DNA of 64,000 nucleotides from JAXMCI01 sp046349435 (GCA_046349435.1 JAXMCI010000017.1:85866-149865); one strand, 5' to 3'. Counted from the first letter of the stretch, positions 17,138 to 26,350 are shown. The notes: generated from the letters alone by a model not told the origin. Program-made: numbers and translations.

Positions 17138-18008
17138 GGCGGCGCAGCGGCCGCGCCAGCGCGGCGCAGAGCGAGGTCACCAGCACCAGCACGATCAGCG
17201 CCGCCGCAGCCACGTAGCCCATGCGGAAATAGACGAAGGCGCCGTTGTACATGAACATCGAGATCGTCTCGGTCGAGGCGCCGGGACCGCCGCGGGTCAG
17301 GATATAGACGGGGTCGAAGATCTTGAAGGTCTCGATCGCCCGGATCATCACCGCCAGCAGCAGCACCGGCGCCAGCAGCGGCAGCACGATGCGGAAGAAG
17401 ATCCTGGGCGGCGAGGCGCCGAGCACGATGGCGGCGCGCAGCTGGTTCTGCGGCAGGCTCATCAGCCCGGTCAGCACCAGCAGGAACATCAGCGGCGTCC
17501 ACTGCCAGATCTCCGCCAGGATGATCGGCAGCATCGCCCAGTCGGGGTCCGACAGCCAGGAGAACGCGAAGGGCCGGCCGAGCAGCAGCGAGATCAGGTG
17601 GTTGATCGGGCCGCGCTCGTTGAACAGCATGAAGAAGGCGTTGGCCGCGTCGACCGGCACGATCATCATCGGCAGGATGATGACGCTGACGGCGAGCTTG
17701 CGCCACGGCCACTCGTCGAGGAACAGCAGCGCCAGCGCCAGCGCCAGCGCGAGCTCGGCCAGCACGCAGATGCCGACCACGACCACCGTGCGGATCACCG
17801 CCGCGATGAAGCGGTCGTCGAACCAGAGGTCGTTGAAGTTCCAGTACCAGATCAGCTCGGAGCGGTACCAGGGCTCGCCGCTGGTCGGCTGCCAGTCGGT
17901 CAGGCTGAGCCAGATCGCGATCAGCGTCGGCACCAGCACGACGGCGAGCATGGTGAGCTGCGCCGGCAGCACCAGCCGGACGCCGAGCGGGATGCGCCAG
18001 CGCCTCAT
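17130..18008 (-). CDS. Sugar ABC transporter permease, MalF/UgpA family
   Basis: A 292-residue permease with six predicted membrane helices. The EAA-type coupling loop is RAAIVLGASPPRIFFRIVLPLL, and the C-terminal DPVYILTRGGPGASTETISM is characteristic of MalF/UgpA proteins. The start at 18008 (MRRWRIPLG) places a basic segment just before the first helix; an upstream in-frame ATG at 18053 would run into the intergenic hairpin and is less likely. It is preceded by a hairpin at 18054-18076 that separates it from the binding-protein gene. Confidence 0.86.
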   Translation of the reverse strand: MRRWRIPLGVRLVLPAQLTMLAVVLVPTLIAIWLSLTDWQPTSGEPWYRSELIWYWNFNDLWFDDRFIAAVIRTVVVVGICVLAELALALALALLFLDEWPWRKLAVSVIILPMMIVPVDAANAFFMLFNERGPINHLISLLLGRPFAFSWLSDPDWAMLPIILAEIWQWTPLMFLLVLTGLMSLPQNQLRAAIVLGASPPRIFFRIVLPLLAPVLLLAVMIRAIETFKIFDPVYILTRGGPGASTETISMFMYNGAFVYFRMGYVAAAALIVLVLVTSLCAALARPLRRHG

Positions 18009-18053
18009 TGCGCCACGGCCCCAGGCACGGTGCGCCGGCACCCCCCACCCCAA

Positions 18054-18076
18054 CCCTCCCCCGCAAGGGGGGAGGG
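18054..18076. repeat. Intercistronic hairpin between binding-protein and permease genes
   Basis: CCCTCCCCC (18054-18062) pairs with GGGGGAGGG (18068-18076) around a 5-base loop. The surrounding CCCACCCC...GTGAGGG resembles the larger element at 12655-12752. Placed just after the binding-protein stop, it may stabilise the 3' end of that transcript and attenuate readthrough into the permease genes, a common arrangement in importers. This role is inferred. Confidence 0.45.
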
Positions 18077-18129
18077 AGGCGTGAGGGCGGGAGAGTGCCG
18101 GCTCATCTCGGAACGCAACTTTCCCTGGT

Positions 18130-19599
18130 TCAGGCCAGCTCCGACCGGATGTCGGCGGGGTAGAGGGTCTTGAGGAAGGCCCACTGCACCTTCTGGCTGC
18201 GGGCGCCGAGCCGGCGGGTGATGCGCTCCCAGGTGCGGGCGGTCTCGTCGAGCGCCTCCTTGGGTGTCATCTTGCCGACGTCGGCGGCCTGGACGTTGAC
18301 CCTGAGCGTGTCGAAATACTCGCCCTGGCCCTTGAGGTAGAGGTCGGGGAAGCTGTCCCGCAGGCTCGCCTCGTGCGCCACCAGGAACTCCTTGGTGTAG
18401 GTCTTGATGATCTCCGGGTCCTGGTAGTGCGAGGCCCGGATCGGGTCGAAGTAGCCGCCGGGATCGCGCACCGCGATGGTCGACATCTCCGGGCTGCAGG
18501 CATAGAGCGTGTAGAGGTAGGCGATCTCCTGCTCCTTCGAGACGCTGGAGACGACGTAGTTCCAGCCCCAGTTGAAATAGGGCGTCTTCAGCAGCTTGCC
18601 CCGCGGCTTGCCGCCCGGGCCGATGCCGAAGGCGAGCTTGCCCTTGACCTTCGACTTGTCGGAGTTGAGGAACTTCTGGGTGCCGCCCCAGCCGATGTTG
18701 GCGTACTTGTCGCCCTGGCCGTAGGCCTCGAAGTTCTCGAAGAGGCCGTTGCTGGTGGCGCCGGGATAGAGGAACTTCGATGCGGCGACCAGCTCCTCCA
18801 GCGCCTTGACGCCGGCGTCGTTGTTGATCTGCGGCTTCAGGTTGTCGTCGAAGGGGTAGAAGCCCTTGGCGTGGAAGCGCATCCAGAATTCCCAGGCGAT
18901 GAAGTACTGGGTGCGGAACAGCGCCCCGCCATACTTGCCCTTGTCGGGGCGATGGAAGAAGGCGAGCTGGGCGTCGAACTCCTCCCAGGTCTCCGGCACC
19001 TTCAGCGCGTAGCCGTGCTTGTCGGCGAAGGCCTTCTGCTCCTGCGGGTCCTCCAGCCAGTCCTTGAGGTAGAACATCAGGTAGGTGTCGCCGTCGGTCT
19101 GGTAGCCGTAGAGGCTGCCCTTGTAGTAGTCGCCGGCCGAGTAGAGCACGTCGTTCTGGTAGTCCTCGGGCTGGTACTTCTGGGCCAGCGTGTCGAGGTT
19201 GACCAGGATGCCCGACTCGGCGAGGTCGGGGATGCCGAAGGTCGCCGGCAGCGCGATGTCGAAGGAGCCGGCCTTCGACACCGCCTCGAGCAGGACCTTC
19301 TGGTTGATCTCGCCGAGCGGCACCTCGACATACTTGACCTCGATGCCGGTGTCGGCGGTCCAGCGCTCGGCGACCGGCTTGACGTTGCCGAGCGAGCCGG
19401 AGGGCTCGAGGATGGTCAGGGTCACCTTGCGGCCCTCGGCGAGCTTCTTGGCCGCCGCGGCCGAGTCCTTGACCACGTCGCCGAGCGCGCCGGCGGCGCG
19501 CGCCCGGTTCATCACGAAGCCCGGCGCGAGCGTCAGGGCCGAAGCGGCCGCCGCGCCCTTGAGGAAGCGCCGGCGATTGAGGCTGAATCTGTCGGTCAT
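18130..19599 (-). CDS. Extracellular solute-binding protein, family 1 (sugar-type), Tat-exported
   Basis: A 489-residue periplasmic binding protein. The N-terminus carries a twin-arginine signal (NRRRFLKGAAAASALTLAPG, ending near ARAAGA), so it is exported folded. The mature part has the family 1 fold features: GSFDIALPATFGIPDLAESGILVNLD, TDGDTYLMFYLKDWLEDP and YANIGWGGTQKFL. It heads the MalEFGK-type transporter set and lies 55 bp after the RbsC-like permease of the preceding set, so both transporters may belong to one transcript. The substrate is unknown. Confidence 0.87.
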   Translation of the reverse strand: MTDRFSLNRRRFLKGAAAASALTLAPGFVMNRARAAGALGDVVKDSAAAAKKLAEGRKVTLTILEPSGSLGNVKPVAERWTADTGIEVKYVEVPLGEINQKVLLEAVSKAGSFDIALPATFGIPDLAESGILVNLDTLAQKYQPEDYQNDVLYSAGDYYKGSLYGYQTDGDTYLMFYLKDWLEDPQEQKAFADKHGYALKVPETWEEFDAQLAFFHRPDKGKYGGALFRTQYFIAWEFWMRFHAKGFYPFDDNLKPQINNDAGVKALEELVAASKFLYPGATSNGLFENFEAYGQGDKYANIGWGGTQKFLNSDKSKVKGKLAFGIGPGGKPRGKLLKTPYFNWGWNYVVSSVSKEQEIAYLYTLYACSPEMSTIAVRDPGGYFDPIRASHYQDPEIIKTYTKEFLVAHEASLRDSFPDLYLKGQGEYFDTLRVNVQAADVGKMTPKEALDETARTWERITRRLGARSQKVQWAFLKTLYPADIRSELA

Positions 19600-19653
19600 C
19601 TCTGTCTCCGTTCCCGTTGCCCTGTTCGTTCTCTGCTTCCTTCTCGTCGCCGC

Positions 19654-20616
19654 CTACTTCATGGCGGCGATCTTGCGGCGGTCCTGGCTGATCAGCACGG
19701 CGGCGATCACCACCAGGCCCTTGATCACCATCTGCGTGTACTGGTTGATGCCCAGCAGGTTGAGGCCGTTGTCGAGCAGCGTGATGATCAGCACGCCGAC
19801 CAGCGTGCGCTGCACGCCGCCGACGCCGCCCGACAGCGAGGTGCCGCCGACCACGATGGCGGCGAGGCTGTTGAGCAGCAGCTCCGAGCCCAGCGTCGGG
19901 CCGGCCGAGCCGAGCCGGGCGACGGCCAGCGCGCCACCCAGCCCGGCCATCGCGCCGGACAGGGTGAAGGCGTAGATCTTGTAGCGCCGCACCGGCACGC
20001 CGGCGGTCCGCGCCACCGCCTCGCCGCCGCCGATGGCGTACATGTAGCGCCCGAAGCGGGTGCGGAAGCAGACGGCGACGGCCGCCGCCCAGGCGACGAT
20101 GGCGAAGAGCGCGATGTTCGGCACGTAGGGGATCGCCTGGCCGATCGCGAGATCCTCGAAGGCCGGCGCGTCGAAGCGCAGCGCGCGGCCCTCCAGCAGG
20201 TTCCAGGCGGCGCCGGTGAAGACCGACAGGCTGCCCAGCGTGACGACGAAGGAGGGGATGGTGCCGTAGGCGAAGACCAGGCCGTTGAGCAGCCCGAGGC
20301 CGGAACCGATGACGATGCCGGCCAGCACCGCCGCGACCCCGAGGTCGAGCCAGTTGATCAGCATCACGGTGATCGAGCCGACCAGCAGCACCATGGCGCC
20401 GACCGAGAGGTCGATGCTGCCCATCAGGATGACGAAGGTGGCGCCGAGGCAGGCGAGCAGCAGGGTGCTGGCCTGGCCGCAGATGGCGGTGAGGTTGCGC
20501 AGGCTGAGGAAGGGGCCGGAGGCGGCGCCGAAGATCACCAGCAGCGCCAGCACGACGATGACCGGCAGCCAGGCGACCAGCCGGTCGCGGGCCGTGGCGC
20601 TGGAGCGGCGGCTCAA
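19654..20616 (-). CDS. Ribose-type ABC transporter permease (RbsC family)
   Basis: A 320-residue permease with eight to ten hydrophobic helices. LMGSIDLSVGAMVLLVGSI and the C-terminal VVGGTSLSGGVGGVQRTLVGV are the RbsC/BPD_transp_2 hallmarks. It overlaps the RbsA-like ATPase by 4 bp and follows it on the minus strand. Together with the binding protein at 22270-23610 it forms a complete carbohydrate-uptake (CUT2) importer. Confidence 0.89.
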   Translation of the reverse strand: MSRRSSATARDRLVAWLPVIVVLALLVIFGAASGPFLSLRNLTAICGQASTLLLACLGATFVILMGSIDLSVGAMVLLVGSITVMLINWLDLGVAAVLAGIVIGSGLGLLNGLVFAYGTIPSFVVTLGSLSVFTGAAWNLLEGRALRFDAPAFEDLAIGQAIPYVPNIALFAIVAWAAAVAVCFRTRFGRYMYAIGGGEAVARTAGVPVRRYKIYAFTLSGAMAGLGGALAVARLGSAGPTLGSELLLNSLAAIVVGGTSLSGGVGGVQRTLVGVLIITLLDNGLNLLGINQYTQMVIKGLVVIAAVLISQDRRKIAAMK

Positions 20617-22187
20617 TGCAGCCGCTCCGCGGGGGCGGCCGCGGCCGGCTCCTGCAGCATCAGCGCGACCAGCTCGTGCTCGGTCGGCTTGCCGCCGGGC
20701 GGTGCGGCGAGCGTCGCGGTCACCCGGCCCTGGCGCATGATGACGATGCGGTTGGCGAGCCCGATCAGCTCGAGCAGCTCGTCGGTGATCAGCAGGATGC
20801 CGAGCCCGGCCGCGGTCAGGCCGCGCAGCAGGGCGTAGATCTCCTCCTTGGCGCCGGCATCGACGCCGCGCGTCGGGTTGTCGAGCACCAGCAGGCGCGG
20901 GCGGCGCACCAGCCAGCGCGCCAGCACGACCTTCTGCTGGTTGCCGCCGGAGAGCGTGCGGCAGAGGCTCGCCGCGCCTCCCGCCTTGATGCGCAGCTCG
21001 CCGATCAGCCGCTCGCTGGCCGCGGTCTCCTCGCGCCCCCTCCAGATCCCCAGCCGGGTGCTGAAGAGGTCGCCGCCGCTGGCCAGCGAGATGTTCCAGC
21101 TGACCGGGACGTCGGTGATCATGCCCTCTGCGTGGCGCTCCGCGGGGACATAGCCAAGGCCGTCCCGCACCAGCGCGGCGAGATCGGGCGCGGCGGCGGC
21201 GCCGCCGGCCAGCGCCACGGTGCCGGTGTCCGGCGGCACCACGCCGGCGATGCCCTTGCCCAGCGCCGACTTGCCGGAATCGAGCAGGCCGCCGATGCCG
21301 AGGATCTCGCCCTCGCGCACCGTCAGCGAGACGTCCTGGTAGTCGCCGCGGCGGGACAGGCCGGCGACATCGAGCACGGGCGGGCGGGTCTCGACCTGCT
21401 GCTGCTCGCGCTCGTGGTAGTAGTCCTCGTCGCGGGCGCGGCCGACCATCAGCCCGTGCAGCCGCCGCTCGTCAGCCTCGGCCGGATCGACCCGGGCCAC
21501 CACCTGGCCGTCCTTCATCACGTAGATGACGTCGCTGATGCGCAGCACCTCGCCCAGCCGGTGCGAGACGAAGAGCACGGAGCCGTGCTCCTTAAGCCGC
21601 GCCACCAGCCGGAAGAAGGCGTCCTCCTCGCTGCGCGCCAGGGCCGAGGTCGGCTCGTCGAGCAGCACCACCGGATAGGCGATGCCGAGCACCGCCTGCG
21701 GCACCAGGCAGGCGCGGGCGATCTCGATCGACTGCCGGACGGAGAAATCGTAGTCACCGGTACGCCGGCGCACGTCGATGTCGAGGCCGATGGTGGCGAC
21801 AACGCGCTCGGCGACCTCGATCATGCGCCGCCGGTCGAGCAGCTGGCCCCAGCGCACGAAGCGGTCCTCGTGGCCGAGCAGCAGGTTCTCGTAGACGGCG
21901 ATGTTGGGAATGAGGGCCTGCTCCTGGAATACCCGCGAGATGCCGAGCAGGGTGGCGGCGCGGTAGTCGCGCGGCCTGATCTCGCGGCCGTCGAGCTCGA
22001 TGCGGCCGCGGTCGGCGGGCAGGATGCCGGAGATGATGTTGAACAGCGTCGACTTGCCGGCGCCGTTCTCGCCGACGATCCCGGTGATGCCGTTGCGCGC
22101 CACCGACAGGCTGACGCCGCTCAGCGCGGCCAGCCCGCCGAAGCTCTTGCTGACGTCCTCGACGCGCAGGATGGGGGCTTCGGTCAT
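20613..22187 (-). CDS. Ribose-type ABC transporter ATP-binding protein (RbsA family, two ATPase domains)
   Basis: A 524-residue double ATPase. Domain 1 (about 1-240) has Walker A GENGAGKST, a variant signature FSVRQSIEIARA and Walker B VVLLDEPTSAL. Domain 2 (about 260-510) has Walker A GLLDSGKSA, signature LSGGNQQKVVLARWL and Walker B LLVLDNPTRGVD, in which Asn replaces the usual Glu after the Asp; this is normal for second domains of RbsA-type proteins. A QQQ-rich linker joins them. It overlaps the permease by 4 bp and lies 82 bp after the binding-protein gene. Confidence 0.88.
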   Translation of the reverse strand: MTEAPILRVEDVSKSFGGLAALSGVSLSVARNGITGIVGENGAGKSTLFNIISGILPADRGRIELDGREIRPRDYRAATLLGISRVFQEQALIPNIAVYENLLLGHEDRFVRWGQLLDRRRMIEVAERVVATIGLDIDVRRRTGDYDFSVRQSIEIARACLVPQAVLGIAYPVVLLDEPTSALARSEEDAFFRLVARLKEHGSVLFVSHRLGEVLRISDVIYVMKDGQVVARVDPAEADERRLHGLMVGRARDEDYYHEREQQQVETRPPVLDVAGLSRRGDYQDVSLTVREGEILGIGGLLDSGKSALGKGIAGVVPPDTGTVALAGGAAAAPDLAALVRDGLGYVPAERHAEGMITDVPVSWNISLASGGDLFSTRLGIWRGREETAASERLIGELRIKAGGAASLCRTLSGGNQQKVVLARWLVRRPRLLVLDNPTRGVDAGAKEEIYALLRGLTAAGLGILLITDELLELIGLANRIVIMRQGRVTATLAAPPGGKPTEHELVALMLQEPAAAAPAERLH

Positions 22188-22269
22188 CGCGATCGGGCGG
22201 TCGACGGGCGGGGCACGGCAGGTCGGGCGGGCGGCGGCCGGGAGGAGCCCGCCGCCCGTCCGGGCCCGC

Positions 22270-23610
22270 TCAGCCCTTCTTCAGCGGCGACGGGCCGAAG
22301 AACGGGATCTTGTAGTGCGCGGCGTACTCCTCCTTGACCGCCTTGGCCTCGCCGCTCTCGCGCGACTTGGTGTAGGCCTCGGGGTACTTCCAGCCGTCGG
22401 GCTTCGGGATGCCGCCCCACTCCAGGTCGATGTCCATCGGGAACAGCTCGGCCTGCGGGTCCCAGTCGTTGGCGTGGAGGACCTTCGACATCAGGGCGTA
22501 GTCGAAGGGCGCCACGTCGCCGTTGTTGACGTAGCGGGCGAGGTAAGCGTCGACATTGGCCTTGGTCATGGTGACCGAGCGCCAGCTCATCATCCGCTCG
22601 GCGGCGCGCGGCTTCCAGCCATGCATCACGTCGTAGAGCCGGGTGGTCAGCAGGGCGCCCATATAGGCGGGCACGTTGGCGCTGCTCGCCAGCAGCTTGC
22701 CCTGCTTGATCGCCTCGGCCCCGCCGGTCGTGCCGTCGGCGCCGGACAGGAACACGTCCTTGCCCGGCTGGATGCCGGCGGCGCGCAGCGCAGCGATGCA
22801 GCCGTCGGCGACGTCGTCGTTCTGGGCGATGACGCCGACGATGTTGGGCACCCGCGAGATGAGGTCCTCCATCGCCTTCTGGGAGTCCTCGCGGTTCCAC
22901 TTGCCGGGCAGCTGGCCGGCGAGCTTGGTCTTGGGGAAGTCCTTGAACGCGTCGTCGCGGCCGCGGCTGCGGATCAGGTCGGTCGAGTTGCCCTCGACGC
23001 CGGTGACGCCGACGATGCTGCCGCCGCCGAACTTGTCGGTCACCGCCTTCAGCACCTCGGCGGTGACGGCGCGCTCGGCCGAGAACTCCTCGGGCACGGC
23101 GTACATGGTGTAGTAGTCGCCGGCCTCGAACGGCGTGAACCAGGGCAGCGTGCCCCAGGTGTTGTCGAGCCACACCTTGTTCTCGTTGGCGAGCTGCGCG
23201 ATGCGCTTGATCGAGCCGCCGCCCGGCGCGTGCAGCAGCACGCCGTTGACCCCGGCCGCGATCTGCTGCTCGAACTGGTTGAGCTGGCGCTCGGAGTCGA
23301 GCTGGCCGTCGACCGAGGTGATGTCGAGGCCGAGCGCCTGCGCTGCGCCGTGCGCGCCGGCATCGGCGTTGGCGCAGTATTCCAGCCGCAGGGTCATCAT
23401 CAGGTGGGCGATCTTGCCGCTCGGGTCGGCCAGCGCCACGCCCGGGATGCCGAGCGTGCCCGCGGTGGCGCCGGCGATGACGCTGGCCGAGGCGAAGGCC
23501 AGGAAGTCGCGGCGGGACAGGCCGTGCAGGTCGAGCCGCTCCATGGTGCCGTCGAGCACCTTGCGGTCGGCGTAGTCGGGATAGCGTCGGGGGTCCAGTC
23601 GCTTGCCCAT
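22270..23610 (-). CDS. Ribose-type sugar-binding periplasmic protein, Tat-exported
   Basis: A 446-residue binding protein of the periplasmic-binding-protein type 1 (RbsB-like) fold. It has an unusually long pre-sequence: the twin-arginine motif LSRRDFLAFASASVIAG starts about 30 residues in. The mature core includes DSERQLNQFEQQIAAGVNGVLLH, the classic index-strand motif, and IVGVIAQNDDVADGCIAALRAAG. The C-terminus is longer than in typical RbsB. The start is ATG 23610, preceded by AGGAGAG at good spacing. It follows the metallo-hydrolase gene and precedes RbsA in the same direction. The ligand is unknown. Confidence 0.85.
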   Translation of the reverse strand: MGKRLDPRRYPDYADRKVLDGTMERLDLHGLSRRDFLAFASASVIAGATAGTLGIPGVALADPSGKIAHLMMTLRLEYCANADAGAHGAAQALGLDITSVDGQLDSERQLNQFEQQIAAGVNGVLLHAPGGGSIKRIAQLANENKVWLDNTWGTLPWFTPFEAGDYYTMYAVPEEFSAERAVTAEVLKAVTDKFGGGSIVGVTGVEGNSTDLIRSRGRDDAFKDFPKTKLAGQLPGKWNREDSQKAMEDLISRVPNIVGVIAQNDDVADGCIAALRAAGIQPGKDVFLSGADGTTGGAEAIKQGKLLASSANVPAYMGALLTTRLYDVMHGWKPRAAERMMSWRSVTMTKANVDAYLARYVNNGDVAPFDYALMSKVLHANDWDPQAELFPMDIDLEWGGIPKPDGWKYPEAYTKSRESGEAKAVKEEYAAHYKIPFFGPSPLKKG

Positions 23611-23663
23611 TTGGATCTCTCCTGTTGTTGCGCTTCTTGTCCTCGCCGGCCCGGCGCGCCGCC

Positions 23664-24710
23664 TCAACCCTTGGCGACGAACTTGATCTGGCCGGCGTCC
23701 TGCACGCGCTCTGCCTTGCCCTGCTCGATCAGCCAGAGCAGGTGGGTCTGGATGCAGGCCTCGGCGTAGCAGTGGCGCTCGCCGAGGCCGGTGGAGACGG
23801 TGTAGTTGAGGTCGGTCTTGACCGGCATCACCTCGGGCAGCAGCTCCGGGATGGTGATCGGCCGGCGCTCGCGCCTGAGGCAGAAGAGGACGCGGGCCTG
23901 GGTGTCGCGCTGCTGCATCTGCATGTGCAGCAGGCGGCGGCGCGAGCTCGGGCCCGAATAGGCCGACAGGCCATGGCCCTCGAGCAGCAGCTCGGCTCCG
24001 TACTCGAGGCAGCGCTCGATCGAGTGCGCGTGCGCCTTGGCATTGCCGATCGGGTAGGGGCCGAGCGGCGTCGGGTAGTGCATCAGGTCGCCCGGATAGA
24101 GCGTGCGCGTGTTCGGGTTCCACAGCCCGATATGGCCGGGGCAGTGGCCCGGCAGGTGCACCACCTCGAGCCGGAGGCCGCCGACCTCGAGGATGTCGCC
24201 GTCCTCGACCGCGCGGTCGACCTCGACCGGGAAGTTCCAGTACTTGCGCACGATGTCGGGATCGGAGAGGCCGAAGCTCTCGCCCGGCTTCAGGTTGAAG
24301 TCGGCCAGCATCTCCTCGGGCGTGATGCCGAGGCGGGTGATGTTCTCGCGCCGGGTGACGATCATCGGGTCCTCGATGATCGGCTTGTCGAGCGGGTGGC
24401 AGACGACCTGGGCGCCGTAGCGCTTCTTCAGCATGTCGGCGTTGCCGACATGGTCGTAGTGGAAGTGGGTGATGAAGATGTACTTGAGGGCGTTCTTCTC
24501 CTTGTCGAGCAGCTCGACCAGGAACTCGCCCATGCCGTTATTGTGCTCGGGCAGGGTCCAGTTGCCGCTGTCGACCAGCAGGCTCTCGCCCTTGCCGCGG
24601 ATCAGGTAGACGCCGCTCTGCACGTAGCCGTCGAGCTCGTCCTCGGCCAGCGGCCCGTGGATGCCGGGGATGCCCCAGCCGTCCGGAGTCTCTGCCCAGA
24701 AGAAGATCAT
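23664..24710 (-). CDS. Metallo-beta-lactamase-fold hydrolase
   Basis: A 348-residue cytoplasmic protein. The metal site is complete: HFHYDH (HxHxDH, about residue 82), LPGHCPGH (about 190), YPGDLMHY (bridging Asp) and LLLEGHG (last His). A C-terminal extension of about 100 residues (from RRRLLHMQMQQRDTQ) resembles the winged-helix tail seen in LACTB2-like hydrolases. In this cluster it could open a lactone or thioester made by the neighbouring dehydrogenase, but the substrate is not visible. It lies 3 bp downstream of the HisD-like gene, so the two are almost certainly co-translated. Confidence 0.82.
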   Translation of the reverse strand: MIFFWAETPDGWGIPGIHGPLAEDELDGYVQSGVYLIRGKGESLLVDSGNWTLPEHNNGMGEFLVELLDKEKNALKYIFITHFHYDHVGNADMLKKRYGAQVVCHPLDKPIIEDPMIVTRRENITRLGITPEEMLADFNLKPGESFGLSDPDIVRKYWNFPVEVDRAVEDGDILEVGGLRLEVVHLPGHCPGHIGLWNPNTRTLYPGDLMHYPTPLGPYPIGNAKAHAHSIERCLEYGAELLLEGHGLSAYSGPSSRRRLLHMQMQQRDTQARVLFCLRRERRPITIPELLPEVMPVKTDLNYTVSTGLGERHCYAEACIQTHLLWLIEQGKAERVQDAGQIKFVAKG

Positions 24711-24713
24711 CGC

Positions 24714-26069
24714 TCAGCCTCCCTTGCTTGCCGTGGTCGCGGGACCGCCGCCCGGCCCCCCGGCCGTCGACCCTGCCGTCGACCCGGCCGGCAGGTTGTG
24801 CGGCGCGTAGCGCTGGAAGCGGACGTCGGCGGTGATCTGGTGGGCGAGCATGCCCTCGACGTGGCAGACCCGGCTCATGATCGGGGCGATCTGCCGGCTG
24901 GCCTCGGCGGAGAGCCGCTGGTAGGTCACCGTCTTGATGAACTTGCCGACCCAGAGGCCGCCGGTGTAGCGGGCCGCCTTGCCGGTCGGCAGCGTGTGGT
25001 TGGTGCCGACGCCCTTGTCGCCGTAGGCGACGGTGCACTCCTCGCCGAGGAACAGGCTGCCGTAGTTGCGCAGCCCGGCGAGATAGAGGTCGTTGCGGCG
25101 CGTCATCACCTCGAGATGCTCGGGCGCGTACGCGTCGCTGACCGCGATCGCCTCCTCGTCGCTGCCCACCACCACGACCTCGCCATGGTCGCGCCAGGCG
25201 ACCGACGCCACCTCGGCGGTGGGCAGGGTGCGGAGCTGCGCCTCGACCTCGGCGATCACCGCCCGGCCGAGCGCATCGGAGGTGGTGATCAGCCAGGCCG
25301 GGCTGTCCGGCCCGTGCTCGGCCTGGCCGAGCAGGTCGGTGGCGATCAGCGCCGGGTCGGCCGAATCGTCGGCGATGACGCAGATCTCGGTCGGGCCGGC
25401 GATCAGGTCGAGCCCGACCGCGCCGAAGAGCTGGCGCTTGGCCTCGGCGACGAAGGCGTTGCCCGGGCCGGTGACGAGATCGACGGCGCGCATGCCGAGG
25501 CAGCCATAGGCCATCGCCGCCATCGCCTGCACGCCGCCCAGCACGAAGATCTCGTCGGCGCCCGAGGCGTGCAGCGCGTAGAGGGTCGGCGGGAAGATGC
25601 CGGCGCCGTCGCGCGGCGGGGCGGCGGCGACGATGTGCTCGACGCCGGCGACCCGCGCCGTGCCGACGCTCATGATCGCCGCCGAGACCAGCGGGTACTT
25701 GCCGCCGGGGATGTAGCAGCCGACCGTGGCGATCGGGATCAGCTTCTGGCCCAGCCGGACGCCGGGCTGCAGCTCGACCTCGAACTCCGACAGGCTGTCG
25801 CGCTGGCGCCGGGCGAACTCGGTCACCTGCCGGTGGCAGTAGGCGAAGTCCTCCTTGAAGGTCTCCGGCAGCTCGCGCGCGGTGCGGCGGATCTCGTCGT
25901 CGGAGACGCGGAACTCGGCCTTCTCCCACTTGTCGAGCTGGCGGGCATAGCGGCGCACCGCCTCGTCGCGCTCGGCGGCGATCTCCGCCAGCATGCGACG
26001 CACCGTCTCCTCGACCCGGCCGACGTCGCGGGGCTGCCGCGGTGGCGCCTTCTTCAGGTAGTTCCGCAT
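24714..26069 (-). CDS. Histidinol-dehydrogenase-family enzyme, probably a polyol dehydrogenase rather than HisD
   Basis: A 451-residue NAD-dependent zinc enzyme of the HisD superfamily. Zinc and catalytic residues are kept: LGQAEHG (Gln, His), YAPEHLEV (Glu-His), YGDKGVGTNHTLPTG (Asp) and VEGMLAHQIT (His). No histidine genes are near. It leads a LacI-controlled transport cluster, like HisD paralogues such as sulfopropanediol 3-dehydrogenase (HpsN). The C-terminus ends in a low-complexity Gly/Ala/Ser/Thr tail. The start at 26069 is chosen because longer readings would run through the operator at 26107. Substrate inferred only as an alcohol or polyol. Confidence 0.78.
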   Translation of the reverse strand: MRNYLKKAPPRQPRDVGRVEETVRRMLAEIAAERDEAVRRYARQLDKWEKAEFRVSDDEIRRTARELPETFKEDFAYCHRQVTEFARRQRDSLSEFEVELQPGVRLGQKLIPIATVGCYIPGGKYPLVSAAIMSVGTARVAGVEHIVAAAPPRDGAGIFPPTLYALHASGADEIFVLGGVQAMAAMAYGCLGMRAVDLVTGPGNAFVAEAKRQLFGAVGLDLIAGPTEICVIADDSADPALIATDLLGQAEHGPDSPAWLITTSDALGRAVIAEVEAQLRTLPTAEVASVAWRDHGEVVVVGSDEEAIAVSDAYAPEHLEVMTRRNDLYLAGLRNYGSLFLGEECTVAYGDKGVGTNHTLPTGKAARYTGGLWVGKFIKTVTYQRLSAEASRQIAPIMSRVCHVEGMLAHQITADVRFQRYAPHNLPAGSTAGSTAGGPGGGPATTASKGG

Positions 26070-26106
26070 CGATGCCTTCGCCTTCCCTCGGGTTCGGGCC
26101 TTCTCG

Positions 26107-26120
26107 TGTAAGCGCTTACA
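26107..26120. promoter_or_regulatory. LacI-family operator, perfect palindrome (proximal to dehydrogenase gene)
   Basis: TGTAAGCGCTTACA is a perfect 14-bp palindrome with the central CG typical of LacI/GalR-family operators. It lies 37 bp upstream of the HisD-like start, between that gene and the divergent lacI-type gene. Bound regulator here would block the minus-strand cluster. Confidence 0.85.
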
Positions 26121-26290
26121 TGAAGCCGCTGCCCGGCCCGGCACGCTTCACCATAAACGCTACGATGCACCGGTTTCGATCGTCAATCGATTTGCTGGCC
26201 CGAAAGCTCTATTTCGCCATGCTTGTGCTGCACTGGCACGTCTTGCTGCGTCGCAATAGAACGGGCCTGGCCGGCGCGTGCGGTGCAGCA

Positions 26291-26304
26291 TGTAAGCGTT
26301 TACA
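26291..26304. promoter_or_regulatory. LacI-family operator, near-perfect palindrome (proximal to regulator gene)
   Basis: TGTAAGCGTTTACA matches the operator at 26107-26120 except for one base; flanking A and T extend the symmetry to 16 bp. It lies 46 bp upstream of the regulator start, so it likely mediates autoregulation. The two operators are 184 bp apart centre to centre, compatible with looping by a tetramer. Confidence 0.8.
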
Positions 26305-26350
26305 TAAATTGCACATTGTCACGCCTGCAGCGGCGTTATAGGACTGGGGC

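Noticed and set aside
24714..26069. Histidine biosynthesis hisD
   Set aside because: No other his genes nearby; the gene is headed by LacI operators and linked to transporters, so a paralogue with another substrate is more likely.
26145..26350. A small gene in the region between the HisD-like and LacI genes
   Set aside because: Open frames there span the operators, lack a ribosome site and show no recognisable motif; the stretch is best explained as regulatory DNA.
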